Below are positions 33,830 to 43,663 of a stretch of DNA of 64,000 nucleotides, one piece after another. Every line of letters starts with the position of its first letter. Within the stretch, counting starts at the first letter, position 1. Position numbers and translations under genes: made by a program. Source of the DNA: Phycisphaerae bacterium (GTDB taxonomy: Bacteria > Planctomycetota > Phycisphaerae > UBA1845 > Fen-1342); contig JANQNU010000013.1 in the NCBI GenBank assembly GCA_028279405.1, positions 28,976 to 92,975 on the forward strand, given 5' to 3'. The notes below the pieces were generated by a model that had not been told where the DNA came from, ran no database searches, and saw nothing but the letters and a program-made list of their open reading frames with translations.

Positions 33830-34097
33830 GCGAACTCCTCGAATACAGGTCCGATATTGCTTGGCACGCCGCGGGGTTTCGATTTCGCGGCGTGCGGTGA
33901 TGTTTCATCGGCGGCTCGGGCGGATGCCTGAGCCGATAGGAAGAAAATGGCCCCGGTGCAGGCGAGAGGCTCCCCGTCGGGGTCTGATAAGGCTAGGATT
34001 GTGAGGATTATCGCGGCGGCATCCTGAACCCGGCGCGTTCGTCCAGCGTACGGGACAACAACGTCGGACCCCGTCGACAACTCGAGGAGATCATTTC

Positions 34098-35924
34098 ATG
34101 TGTGGAATCGTCGCGTACATCGGCCAGCAGGAGGCAACCCCGATCCTGACCGAAGGGTTGAAGCGCCTCGAGTATCGGGGGTATGACTCGGCCGGCCTGG
34201 CAGTCATCCGTGACGGAAAGCTCACGATCCGACGGGCTGTAGGGCGAATCTCCGCACTGGAGGAGCGTCTCGACAACGAGGTTCAGCAGGCTCAGGTCGG
34301 CATCGCTCACACCCGCTGGGCCACCCACGGCGCCCCCACCGAGGACAACGCGCATCCGCATCGCGACGCCACCGGCAAGCTTGCGCTCGTCCACAACGGG
34401 ATCATCGAAAACTACCGCGTGCTGAGCCAGTACTTGAAGACGCAGGGTATCGAGCTGGAGACAGACACCGATACGGAAGTGCTCGCGAAACTCGTGGGTC
34501 ACCTGTACGAGGGAAGTCTCGAGGACGCTGTTCGCGAGGCGCTGCGCGAGGTCCGGGGAACATTCGGCATCGCCGCCGTGCATACGGACGAACCGGGGGT
34601 GATCGTGGCCGCACGGCGCGGCAGCCCGTTGATCGTCGGCGTCGGCCAGGACGAGTTCATCATTGCCTCCGACGCGGCCGCAATCATCCAGCACACCTCG
34701 CAAGTAATCTACCTTTCGGACAACGAGATCGCCGTCGTCGGCGATGGCGGCTTCCGCAGCACGACGCTCGAAGCGGCCCCCGTTTCGAAGGAGGTCGAGG
34801 AGATCGAATGGACGCTGGAGCAGCTCGAGTTGGGCGGCCACCAGCACTTCATGATCAAGGAGATTTGCGAGCAGCCGGAGTCGATCCGGAACGCGATGCG
34901 CGGGCGACTGGACCTCGACGCGAGCCGCATCGTGCTCGGCGGGCTGGCCAACGTGACGCGCGAGCTGACGCGCACCAAGCGGATCATCCTGACTGCGTGC
35001 GGGACCGCCTGGCACGCCGGCATGATCGGCGAGTATCTGATCGAGCAGATTGCGCGGATCCCGTGCGAGACCGAATACGCGAGCGAGTTTCGCTACCGGA
35101 ACCCGATCATCGACGACGGGACGACCATCATCGCGATCTCGCAGTCCGGCGAGACCGCCGACACACTGGCGGCGCTGCGCGAGGCTCGGGAAAAGGGGGC
35201 GCTCGCCATCGGTATCGTCAACAGTGTAGGCTCGACGATCGCGCGCGAGACGGATGCCGGCGTCTATTTGCACGTTGGACCCGAGATCGGCGTCGCCTCG
35301 ACCAAGGCCTTCGTGGGGCAGGTGACGGTGTTGTCGATGATCGCCGCGATGCTGGGGCGCCGACGACACATGAGCCATGCCGACTGCGACACCTACCTCC
35401 GCGCGCTGGCGCAGGTTCCCGATCTGATCGAGCGAACGCTGGCTGTCAGCGACCAGACCCGCGAGATCGCGCAACAGTACATCGAACGTTCGAACTGGCT
35501 CTATCTCGGTCGCGGTATCCAGTACCCGGTGGCGCTGGAAGGGGCCCTGAAGCTCAAGGAAATCAGCTACATTCATGCTGAAGGACTACCGGCAGCCGAG
35601 ATGAAGCATGGCCCGATTGCACTGATCAACGAGGGGATGCCGGTCGTAATCATCACCCCGCGCGGTCACTGGTACGACAAGATCATCAACAACGTCGAGC
35701 AGGTCCGCAGTCGCGGGGGGAGTGTGATCGCCGTAGCGACCGAGGGCGACAAGCAGATCGAGAAACTCGCCGATCACGTGATCTTCGTGCCCGACCTGCC
35801 CGAGGAGCTTCAGCCGCTGCTGACCGTCATCCCATTGCAACTGCTGGCGTATCATGCCGCGGTCCTGCGCGGCTGTGATGTCGACAAGCCGCGCAACCTC
35901 GCGAAGTCGGTGACAGTCGAGTAG
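34098..35924 (+). CDS. glmS: glucosamine-6-phosphate synthase (isomerizing)
   Basis: 608 residues, GAGGAG 8 bases before ATG. It makes glucosamine-6-phosphate from fructose-6-phosphate and glutamine, the first step to UDP-GlcNAc. The N-terminal glutaminase has catalytic Cys2 (MCGIVAYIG), RWATHG and HNGIIENY. Two SIS isomerase domains follow (about 285-425 and 455-600), with CGTAWHAG, SQSGETADT, EIGVASTKAF and the C-terminal NLAKSVTVE. Length and motifs are standard. I see no glmS ribozyme-like structure in the 268-base leader. Confidence 0.98.
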   Translation: MCGIVAYIGQQEATPILTEGLKRLEYRGYDSAGLAVIRDGKLTIRRAVGRISALEERLDNEVQQAQVGIAHTRWATHGAPTEDNAHPHRDATGKLALVHNGIIENYRVLSQYLKTQGIELETDTDTEVLAKLVGHLYEGSLEDAVREALREVRGTFGIAAVHTDEPGVIVAARRGSPLIVGVGQDEFIIASDAAAIIQHTSQVIYLSDNEIAVVGDGGFRSTTLEAAPVSKEVEEIEWTLEQLELGGHQHFMIKEICEQPESIRNAMRGRLDLDASRIVLGGLANVTRELTRTKRIILTACGTAWHAGMIGEYLIEQIARIPCETEYASEFRYRNPIIDDGTTIIAISQSGETADTLAALREAREKGALAIGIVNSVGSTIARETDAGVYLHVGPEIGVASTKAFVGQVTVLSMIAAMLGRRRHMSHADCDTYLRALAQVPDLIERTLAVSDQTREIAQQYIERSNWLYLGRGIQYPVALEGALKLKEISYIHAEGLPAAEMKHGPIALINEGMPVVIITPRGHWYDKIINNVEQVRSRGGSVIAVATEGDKQIEKLADHVIFVPDLPEELQPLLTVIPLQLLAYHAAVLRGCDVDKPRNLAKSVTVE

Positions 35925-36093
35925 CCGGTGGCGTCAGCCCCGGGTAGGTACAGGAGGGGGGCAGCGGGGCGGAATATTGCACTCGCGCATTGGCCGGCAG
36001 GCCGCCAGTCGAGGACTGCGCATGAAGGTGGTTCGCGCGGGCATGCGCAATTCTCCGATGCCACCTGCTCGTTCATCTGGAAGGCAGTAACAG

Positions 36094-36552
36094 TTGGAAC
36101 AAGCGCTACGGATATTCTCACCACTCGTTTCAGGCGGAGCCAATCGACTTGTAGACATCATTGAGATTTGCGCAGCAATGCGGATAGCAACCCAGACGCC
36201 TTGGCACGTTCTTGAGGCGAATGTGGTTTTGTCACCAGAGTCCAAGCTGAAATACACATATAGCGATCTACAACGTGCCGTTCGGGCTGGTGGGCGCTCG
36301 TTCTCGATCGACGATTTGTACGAGTTGGCAGTCAACTGCTTCGACATTCACGATTTCTTCGCGAATTGCGGCCCTCAGCCTTCAATTGATGCCGAAGACT
36401 CGCTGATCGCCATACGCGCCGAGGACTCGACTTTTTGGGAGATACGTGCGCAACCCGCAATCGATCTTGCGAAGTTCGTTGCCTACGCCAAACGAACGGA
36501 CGGTACGCCCCACTGGGTCGTCAGAGGTCGGCTGGTTGCCATCGAGGAATAG
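36094..36552 (+). CDS. hypothetical protein
   Basis: 152 residues if it starts at TTG 36094, chosen because GGAAGG lies about 9 bases upstream. An ATG at 36178 would remove 28 residues. No known domain. It is acidic, without signal peptide or membrane segment, with a plausible alpha/beta composition (VDIIEICAAM, SIDDLYELAVNCF). It lies between glmS and a convergent gene. Confidence 0.55.
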   Translation: MEQALRIFSPLVSGGANRLVDIIEICAAMRIATQTPWHVLEANVVLSPESKLKYTYSDLQRAVRAGGRSFSIDDLYELAVNCFDIHDFFANCGPQPSIDAEDSLIAIRAEDSTFWEIRAQPAIDLAKFVAYAKRTDGTPHWVVRGRLVAIEE

Positions 36553-36594
36553 TGCATTGGCGGACAAGCCAAACAATGGCCAGTACCATTGCGA

Positions 36595-38001
36595 CTACTC
36601 GCGAATTGGCCAGTACACGAGATCGCCGGCTTGTGTGTCCCACATTTCCGGATCCTGTTTTCCGCCGTCGTCTTTGCAATTTAGTCCGAGCGAGTAGAGC
36701 AGCGGCCCGCCGTCAACAATACGGTAACGGAACGCGCGGTTGGCAAACGGGTCAACCAGCTTGGTTGCCAATTCACCCGGAAGTGCCTCCAGTGTCTTCG
36801 GCCACTCGCCGTTGTCGGCCTTGTAGAGATGGACATGGAGCAACACCCGCGTCGCGGCGCGTGACGCCGCGCGATAATGAAAAAGCCGAAGGGAATGCGC
36901 GTACCCGAGGTCAGGCAGCTCCTCCAGCAGCTCCGCAAACTCGCCGAAATCGGGCTTGATCGGCGCTCCGAAGATCTCGGCCATGCGATCGGCCGTTGCG
37001 TCCACCTCTCTGGCAAGCTTCGGTGAGTAGGGCCGGTCGGCGAGTTCCTGAAGCTCGAGGAACAGTCTCCGTAGGTCGCGTGCAACGCGCGATGGATCGG
37101 CCGCACCTTGACGAACACGTCGAAAGGCCTGTTCGAGCCCACAGATCGCGAGGTTCGGAACCACCGGCTGCGCCTTGTCATGCGCCACCTGAATCAGGTC
37201 AAAAAGTCCGAGTAGCTCGCCCGCGACATATTCGTTGTAGCCTTCTTCGTGCGCGTCGTGTCGTTCCAGAATCGCCAGTGCCTTCTTAATGGTGTCTGCG
37301 TCAAACAATTCGTAGTGGAGCGCACTCCGCACGTCGAGATCGACGAGGTTGCGCAGGCTCGACGCGGCGATCGATGCAATGGCGGTCGGAACTCGGTCTA
37401 GCTGATCCGCAATCGCCAGACTCGTATCCAGCGTCAAGAGAAAGGAAGCCGAATCGATCGGTTCCCGCCACGCGTTCTCGGAGAGGATCTTGACGTACGT
37501 ACGGCTGCGGTACGTGAACGGCGGCTCTTCTGCAAAGATGCATCGTGGCCCCTCCGCGACCTCGATGGGCTGTTCGCAATAGGGCCGCTTGGCAGCTTGC
37601 TGGATCACCTGACATACATTACGCGTCAACCGATACGACTTCTCCCAGCGCGGGTGTTTTGTCGGTGACCACGGATGTGGGCGGTCGTCACTGTCGGACT
37701 CCGAATCCGTCCACATGCCCGCTGGCCAGGCCGGTTCGTCGAGGTCGTCCGGATCGTCCGGAGCCATGATCCGCGCCAGCTCAGACTCGACTTGCGCGTA
37801 CAGCGCCGCCGCGTTGGCATCGGATGCGTGAGTACCGCGCGTAACGCGCGCGCACCATGCGAAGTAGTCCACGCGTTGATCGAATGTCGGCGTCGGTGGT
37901 AGCGCTTCTGCAATGTCTCCCGGCGCCGGCAACGCAAGCAGAATCAACATCATCATTCCCCACCTGTTCTGTACTCGAAGTGCTGCATCAGCCGCGCCCA
38001 T
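36595..38001 (-). CDS. exported hypothetical protein with pilin-like C-terminal motif
   Basis: 468 residues from ATG 38001. A start at Met16 (37956) would place a signal peptide (MMMLILLALPAPGDIAEA) at the very end. The body is helical with no family I recognise. The last 70 residues (GEWPKTLEALPGELATKLVDPFANRAFRYRIV, YSLGLNCKDDGG) have the WPxxLxxL, DPF and YSxGxNxxDDGG pattern often seen at the ends of large planctomycete proteins and resembling the tail of GspG-type pilins. Function unknown. Confidence 0.75.
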   Translation of the reverse strand: MGAADAALRVQNRWGMMMLILLALPAPGDIAEALPPTPTFDQRVDYFAWCARVTRGTHASDANAAALYAQVESELARIMAPDDPDDLDEPAWPAGMWTDSESDSDDRPHPWSPTKHPRWEKSYRLTRNVCQVIQQAAKRPYCEQPIEVAEGPRCIFAEEPPFTYRSRTYVKILSENAWREPIDSASFLLTLDTSLAIADQLDRVPTAIASIAASSLRNLVDLDVRSALHYELFDADTIKKALAILERHDAHEEGYNEYVAGELLGLFDLIQVAHDKAQPVVPNLAICGLEQAFRRVRQGAADPSRVARDLRRLFLELQELADRPYSPKLAREVDATADRMAEIFGAPIKPDFGEFAELLEELPDLGYAHSLRLFHYRAASRAATRVLLHVHLYKADNGEWPKTLEALPGELATKLVDPFANRAFRYRIVDGGPLLYSLGLNCKDDGGKQDPEMWDTQAGDLVYWPIRE

Positions 38002-38006
38002 CGGCG

Positions 38007-38429
38007 CTATTGTAACGTCTTCTTCATCGCCTCTTTACCGCGCTGTGCGTCGTCTGCGGACTCAAAACGAATGTAAACGACCGACTTGCCGTTGATGACC
38101 GACGCGGTCAGTCCGCGAACGTTGATCGTCATGCTGCTGAGCGTGCGCATCATGCGGGCCATTAATCCTGGCTGATCGGGCGCCGCGACCCGGACCACGT
38201 GCATCGTGTCCGAGCGATGCAGGCCGAGCTCCTTTGCCGCGTCGAGCTGCGCATCACCCAACAGCGGTGCGAGAAAAACGATTGTCGAGCCGGCGTCGCT
38301 CGGACGGGCGACGATGAACTCCAGGGCCGCGCCGCTGTGCGCCAGTCGCTCCAGCAGGTGTGCAAGCTCACCGGGTCGATTACGCAACTCGGCGGCCCAG
38401 ACGTCAGTCAGCGATAGTTCGAATGCCAT
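38007..38429 (-). CDS. ACT-domain protein
   Basis: 140 residues with two ACT repeats (about 3-70 and 73-138). LRNRPGELAHLLERLAHSGA and APDQPGLMARMMRTLSSMTINVRG both show the PGxLAxxxxxLxxxxINI-like pattern that binds small ligands, often amino acids. No catalytic domain. Such stand-alone proteins usually act as regulatory subunits or sensors; the ligand is unknown. It lies 11 bases from the next minus-strand gene and may share its transcript. Confidence 0.85.
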   Translation of the reverse strand: MAFELSLTDVWAAELRNRPGELAHLLERLAHSGAALEFIVARPSDAGSTIVFLAPLLGDAQLDAAKELGLHRSDTMHVVRVAAPDQPGLMARMMRTLSSMTINVRGLTASVINGKSVVYIRFESADDAQRGKEAMKKTLQ

Positions 38430-38440
38430 CGGATATCCCT

Positions 38441-40495
38441 TCAGGGCTTGGGGACCGGGACCAAACGCAGATAATCGAGACCGAGCATGAGCGCCGGGAC
38501 GGCTTGTCGGTTCGCGCCGAGCGCTTCGAACGTGATCCGGTTGCCGGTCGCTTCGAGCTGCACCGCAGCGATCGACATGGAATCGCCGGGCTCAGCCGTC
38601 GCGCGCGTCAGCGGTAACTCGGCCGTCGGTCGGACCTGTGGGCTGAAAAAATCGATGGGCGGCGCGATCGGTACGTCGTTGATCAGCACGCGGTGTATTC
38701 CGTAGTCCGGACCGGTGAGGAACCGCGCCGCAACCCGGTACGGACCGGGTTCTCGGTCGGCCGGCAGGTCGAACGCGAGAGTGAGCCGGTCGCCGATTGC
38801 GTGTCCGCCGTGCCACCATAGCTGGTGATCGTTGCTCAGCCCCGGCCATTCCTGGGGCCGTGCGTCGCCGACGATCTCAACGATCGACAGCTCCTCGGCC
38901 TCGACCGCGCCCGCAACGCGGGGTGCCGCGTACGGCGCTAGTGGTCGCCACGCAAGATCCTCCGGGCTGATCGGCTCGAACCCGTCCGTGGCCCGAGCGT
39001 CGGCATACCAGTACGCGACGACGCTCATGTCGACCTTGGCCCGTTCATGCCAGTGCCAGAGCTCCATGTCGAAGCGCATGGATTGCGCGAACGGAATGCG
39101 ATCGAGGACGTGCCAGCGGTTGAGCGATGTGTTGCCGAAGTTTGCCGGCCCGTCACACCGGGTCTGGTTGTGAAATGCGTGCTGGAACGGCTCGTTACTG
39201 CACCATGCGTATCCGAAGTAGTCTTCGGTGCCGGTGCCGAACGTGCTCGGGAACGGCTCCCCGTCCACGTAGATCTTCTCATCGCCTTCGCCCCACCATT
39301 GACGAACGGGGTTCGCGATCGAGAAAGTCGTGCCGACGAACACGCCGCGTCCGCGCGCCGTCAGGTAGTTCCAATCGATGAACGGCCGCGTCGGGACGCT
39401 GCGGGCCGAGCGCCACTTGGCGTGAAAATAGAGCGTGTCACGCGTCCATTCGATCGGCATATGGTCCAACGTGCATTTCACGTTGACCGGCTGGTCGCCG
39501 TGGTTCGCGATCCGTACGACCGCCTGCTCGTGGAAGGGCATTGGCCAGCGACACCACATCGATCCGTCCGGGTTCACGCCCGCGAGCAGCGACGTATAAG
39601 GATTCACGCCAGGGGCCGAGCCGAAGAAGTCGCCCAGCGGTGCCGCGACCGTTTCATGTCCGTCGAACGCGATCTTGAGCAGCGTCTGTCGCAACGCGCG
39701 CGGCAGATCTTCTGCTGATAGCTGAATCGCAAGTCGGTCGATTTGCGCGGTACTGCTGAGTTTCGCCAGCGTCGCCTTCTTGCCGGGGAGCACGTCTTCA
39801 TGCTTCGTCGCTCGCTGCTGCACGTTTGGCGATCGGCCGGTCGGCGGTGCGAGAAGGTGCGCCGCGATCTCGGTCGCCAGCTCGTGGTTCGCCGCGAGTT
39901 GGTCGCTGGTGAACGAACGGACGCGCGTACCGGCTGGATAGGTGCGGTAGTTCACGTGATAGTAGAACCCACGCCGGTCGCATGTCACCTTGCATCGCCG
40001 TGCGTAGGGGATCGGATAGTAGCTGTTCCATCCGCGGCTGCGCGTGCCGGCCAGCGGCTGCGGTGCACCCCGAACCGAACCATCAAGCCAGTCCGCCAGC
40101 GGGACTTCGAGCGCCGGCGTGCCAGCTCCGTCGAGGTAGACCCGCAGCGTTCCCTGCGGGTTGGCCGACCAGATCCGTACGATCGCGCCAGGACCCTCGG
40201 CGTCCATCAGCACGTGCTCGGACCGCCCCTGGCGCGATTCGGTTCGCAAAAAGTGATCCGTGTCGGCATTGGCGAACCAACTCCGCTCATCCTGAGGTGT
40301 GGTGGAGTCGCGGTCATAGCTCGAGAACTGCCGACACGTGAACGGTGGATCCGGAAACGCGGAAAGCTGATCGACGCTGACGATTTCACGGAGCATCGTG
40401 GCAGTTGAAACTTCGTCCGCGATTGCGCCCCGCGATGTGATCCACACGACCGGACCGATGAAATACGCGATTCGGCAGCAATAGCGAGCAAACAT
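38441..40495 (-). CDS. exported DUF2961 / GH172-family glycoside hydrolase
   Basis: 684 residues from ATG 40495, which gives a hydrophobic leader (RIAYFIGPVVWITS). The DUF2961 domain covers about 25-380: the start CRQFSSYDRDS, DAEGPGAIVRIWSANP, GWNSYYPIPYARRCKV, FHAKWR and GTEDYFGYAW are characteristic. DUF2961 was recognised as GH172, whose members act on furanosidic sugars such as fructofuranose or arabinofuranose linkages. The C-terminal 150 residues form a jelly-roll-like domain. Divergent from another carbohydrate-related enzyme. Substrate not deducible. Confidence 0.88.
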   Translation of the reverse strand: MFARYCCRIAYFIGPVVWITSRGAIADEVSTATMLREIVSVDQLSAFPDPPFTCRQFSSYDRDSTTPQDERSWFANADTDHFLRTESRQGRSEHVLMDAEGPGAIVRIWSANPQGTLRVYLDGAGTPALEVPLADWLDGSVRGAPQPLAGTRSRGWNSYYPIPYARRCKVTCDRRGFYYHVNYRTYPAGTRVRSFTSDQLAANHELATEIAAHLLAPPTGRSPNVQQRATKHEDVLPGKKATLAKLSSTAQIDRLAIQLSAEDLPRALRQTLLKIAFDGHETVAAPLGDFFGSAPGVNPYTSLLAGVNPDGSMWCRWPMPFHEQAVVRIANHGDQPVNVKCTLDHMPIEWTRDTLYFHAKWRSARSVPTRPFIDWNYLTARGRGVFVGTTFSIANPVRQWWGEGDEKIYVDGEPFPSTFGTGTEDYFGYAWCSNEPFQHAFHNQTRCDGPANFGNTSLNRWHVLDRIPFAQSMRFDMELWHWHERAKVDMSVVAYWYADARATDGFEPISPEDLAWRPLAPYAAPRVAGAVEAEELSIVEIVGDARPQEWPGLSNDHQLWWHGGHAIGDRLTLAFDLPADREPGPYRVAARFLTGPDYGIHRVLINDVPIAPPIDFFSPQVRPTAELPLTRATAEPGDSMSIAAVQLEATGNRITFEALGANRQAVPALMLGLDYLRLVPVPKP

Positions 40496-40702
40496 CGCGA
40501 CAGACCCCGCATGCGCTGGAGCCGTCCGGCCGCGGTCACGCAAGACACGATACCTCACGGAGCGGCACGGGGATTGAAACCTGGGGACCAGTATAATCGA
40601 ACAGACGCTGGAGCGCGCCCTGTATGCGGACGCGCGCCATGTCGACGCAGACGGAGGCCAGTGATGCCTTTGTTCGTACGACTGTCAACGACAGGAGACC
40701 TG

Positions 40703-43663
40703 ATGCATCTCAAATCGACTCTCGGGATCGTGGCTGCCACCGTTCTTCTATCTGGACAACACGCAACGGGAAGCCCGGCGGACGAGGCAACCATCACGTG
40801 CCCGGTCGTCGCGGACGCCACCGTCTATGCGACATCCGGCAACGAGCGTTTTCTGTCGGAGAGTGAGGATCGGACGCTCCAGGCGCTGGGATCGTCGGCG
40901 TGGGTCGTCCTCAAGTTCGACCTGTCAGCACTCCAGGACCGAGTCGTTACCAAAGCGACGTTAAGGGTCTATCGGTCGAAGGAGTTCCTGGTTCGCACCG
41001 GCGTGAGCACGGTAGCGACCGAAGTGGATTGGGTTGAATGTACCGAGTCGTCAGCCAGCGAATCGGAGCATGACGAACACGGGCATGCCGGACATGCGCA
41101 TGAAGGCCCACAGGCCGGGGCAGTGTGTTTCGCGCACGCCGCGTATGCGTCCAATCCGCGCCTCACGAAATGGTGGGGACCGCCTGGTGGCGACCTCTCG
41201 AGCGTCACCTTCGGTCAAGGTGGATCGCGCTGGAAGACGGTCATTCCGCGAATCGACGGCAAATCCGGACAGTTCGATCTCGACATTCCGACCGAGTTCG
41301 TACAAGCGATGGCACAGGGCACCCAGTCCCCGGCGCTCGTGCTCACTGACGACTTCGGTCGGAGCGAGACCACCATCCACCTGCAATCACGCGAGTCGTC
41401 CCGGCCGCCGACGCTGATCGTCGAAACCCGTCCCCGCACGGCGCGGCCCTCGGCGGCGCCGACTGCGCTGCGCGTGCGTCGCGATGATCTGGGACGGGAG
41501 TGGGTCGATTTCGACGCTCCGGATGCGATCGGCTTCGAGGTTTATCTGTCGGAGACGCCGGCGCGGACAGCGGCGGATTTGGCGCGCGCCACGCGCGCGC
41601 CGCTGCCGTTCATGCCCACGCCGGGGGGATCGACACGGTCCGTGTTGCTGTCGTTTGTGCGCAACGCACGCCACCGGCACGTTGCGGTGCGCGCCGTCGA
41701 TAGTGGCGCGGAACCATCCGCGGTCGTTTCGACCAAGCTGGACAAGCTGCCGTCGGCCCCGGCGCCGCTTGGCGCTCCGACGCTCCGTCGCGTCCCGATC
41801 GGCACGCTGCCAAAGTCGCCGTTTCTGTTGTCGGCCGAGGTCGCACTCAGCCAGGACGGTCGCTGGATGCAATGCCAGGGCGCGTCGTGGTGGGATCCGC
41901 AGCAGGGGCCGGTGACGCTCGAGTCCGGGCGCAACGAATTCGTCGCGTTCCAGGTCATGCTGGCTGGTGGTTCCGGGCGCTACGTCGTGACGCTGGCGGA
42001 TTGGGAATCGCCGGGTGCTGCCCAGCCGGCGATCGAGAGCTCGCTTTTCAAGGAAGAGTATGTCCGCAGCCGGCTCGGCGTCGACAAGTACGCACCCGAT
42101 CCGTTGACGCCGTTGGCGGCAGGGGCGCCGCTGGACCTGACGTTCGCGGACCCTGTCGAGGCCGCGCAGCCTACGGGCAAGCCGCCTCGACGAGTGGTCG
42201 TGCAGGGGGTATGGGTGGATTTGTACGTCCCGCACCGGGCGGCGCGCGGTCGATGGCGCACGCGTGTCGTCGTCGTGAAGGATGGCCGCGCCGTGCTGGA
42301 CGTGCCGCTGATTGTCGATGTAGTGGATGCCCAATTGCCGGACCGGCTTTCGTTCCCGGTGAGCCTGCAGTCGCCGCGCATGCCGGGTGATGTGACAGGC
42401 GCTTCGTCGGAGTCCGCTGAGGCCTGGGCGTTGTATGATGCTTGCCAGCGCCTCGCGCACGCGCACCGGCTGACCTTCGCGCCGCTGCCCTATCGGCCGA
42501 ACGGAGAAGTCGTTGCCGGATTTGCCCCGCGGATTGATGTCAGTGGAGCAGTGCCACGGGTCGATTGGACCGACTGGGACAACCGGTTCGAACGCTATCT
42601 GAGCGGTTCGGCGTTTCGCGACCTGCCGCGCGAAGCGGTCCCCGTCGACCATTTCATCTTGCCGTTCCACGAGAACTGGCCGATGTACTACGCGTTCGAG
42701 ACGGCGTCGGCCAAGGACGGGCTGGCGTTCAAGTACCATTTTCGAACGACCTACCGTGAGTTCCGAAGGGGCCGTAGCAATCCGCCGCCGAATACGTACA
42801 TGCGCTGGCCGCCAGCGGACGCATTCACCGATACGTACCGCACCGGGACGGCGCAGGTCGCGGCCCAGTTCGCAGCGCATCTCGATCGCGCGTCGTGGTC
42901 GGAAACCGACTTCATCGTCCTGCCTACGAACATAATTGGCCAAGCGAAGCGCAGCAGCTGGTGGCAACTCCGCAATCCGAGGGTGTACGACGACGTGCTC
43001 GGCCTTCGTTTCCTACTGGATAACGTTGCCATGCGCCTGCCCGATCGGGACACGATCAAGCTGGCCGCCGTGCTCGGCGATGCGCATCGCGCGCGGGACA
43101 CATTGGATGGTGTGGCGGATCGCCTGATTGTGAACGAGACCTTCCTCGATCAGCACACGGCCCTGTTCGGGCGATCGGGAACAACACCAGTGCTCTGGTT
43201 CCGCTCTCGCGAGAACCGGCCGGAAAGTGGCTGGGCCACGCTCCTGCGGTCGGCGTGGGTCGCGCGCATCGCGGGCGCCACCGGCCTCGTCGTACCGGAT
43301 TGTCTGGGTGAGCCGGCGCATTGGGAGACGGCTGCGGATCGCGCCCTGATCTATCCGGATCGAGTTTCCGGCAACCCGCTGCCGTCCATTCGGCTCAAAA
43401 CCCTGCGTCGAGCGCAACAGGACTTCGAATGGCTGAACCGCTACCTCGTGCAGCAACGCGAGGCTGGTATCCCGGCGGGAATCGCGCTGGCAAGCGTCGG
43501 CGTCGATCTGGCCCAGCGGCTCGACGCGCGGGTCAGGCCGTACGCGACGCTGTTGCCGTTGCTCGATGTCCCCGCCCGCGTGGACACCATCGGGTTCGAG
43601 GAACTCCGGCGCGGCTTGCGCCGTGCGGCGGCGGGGTCAACGCCGGGAGATGCACCGCGATGA
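40703..43663 (+). CDS. exported DNRLRE-domain and GH123-like protein
   Basis: 986 residues from ATG 40703 (AGGAG upstream; frame open to 40511). A signal peptide (about 1-28) is followed by a DNRLRE-type beta-sandwich (about 35-230: DATVYATSGNERFLSES, SSAWVVLKFDLSAL, TLRVYR), with a His-rich insert EHDEHGHAGHAHEG. The remainder resembles GH123/DUF4091 proteins: an N-terminal sandwich (about 390-555), then a barrel (about 560-960) with GLDVSPVSL-like FPVSLQSPRMPG and FILPFHENWPMYY. Probable glycan degradation outside the cytoplasm. I could not assign the catalytic Asp-Glu pair with confidence. Confidence 0.78.
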   Translation: MHLKSTLGIVAATVLLSGQHATGSPADEATITCPVVADATVYATSGNERFLSESEDRTLQALGSSAWVVLKFDLSALQDRVVTKATLRVYRSKEFLVRTGVSTVATEVDWVECTESSASESEHDEHGHAGHAHEGPQAGAVCFAHAAYASNPRLTKWWGPPGGDLSSVTFGQGGSRWKTVIPRIDGKSGQFDLDIPTEFVQAMAQGTQSPALVLTDDFGRSETTIHLQSRESSRPPTLIVETRPRTARPSAAPTALRVRRDDLGREWVDFDAPDAIGFEVYLSETPARTAADLARATRAPLPFMPTPGGSTRSVLLSFVRNARHRHVAVRAVDSGAEPSAVVSTKLDKLPSAPAPLGAPTLRRVPIGTLPKSPFLLSAEVALSQDGRWMQCQGASWWDPQQGPVTLESGRNEFVAFQVMLAGGSGRYVVTLADWESPGAAQPAIESSLFKEEYVRSRLGVDKYAPDPLTPLAAGAPLDLTFADPVEAAQPTGKPPRRVVVQGVWVDLYVPHRAARGRWRTRVVVVKDGRAVLDVPLIVDVVDAQLPDRLSFPVSLQSPRMPGDVTGASSESAEAWALYDACQRLAHAHRLTFAPLPYRPNGEVVAGFAPRIDVSGAVPRVDWTDWDNRFERYLSGSAFRDLPREAVPVDHFILPFHENWPMYYAFETASAKDGLAFKYHFRTTYREFRRGRSNPPPNTYMRWPPADAFTDTYRTGTAQVAAQFAAHLDRASWSETDFIVLPTNIIGQAKRSSWWQLRNPRVYDDVLGLRFLLDNVAMRLPDRDTIKLAAVLGDAHRARDTLDGVADRLIVNETFLDQHTALFGRSGTTPVLWFRSRENRPESGWATLLRSAWVARIAGATGLVVPDCLGEPAHWETAADRALIYPDRVSGNPLPSIRLKTLRRAQQDFEWLNRYLVQQREAGIPAGIALASVGVDLAQRLDARVRPYATLLPLLDVPARVDTIGFEELRRGLRRAAAGSTPGDAPR

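Noticed and set aside
33830..34097. Possible glmS ribozyme upstream of glmS
   Set aside because: I looked for the conserved core and pseudoknot segments and saw none; the leader is short and the ribozyme is mainly known from Gram-positive bacteria.
34008..35576. 522-codon minus-strand frame
   Set aside because: It is antisense to glmS, which is complete and unmistakable; the frame is a by-product of GC-rich codon use.
41387..42967. 526-codon minus-strand frame
   Set aside because: Shadow of the exported DNRLRE/GH123-like gene, with Arg/Pro-rich low-complexity translation and no start signal.
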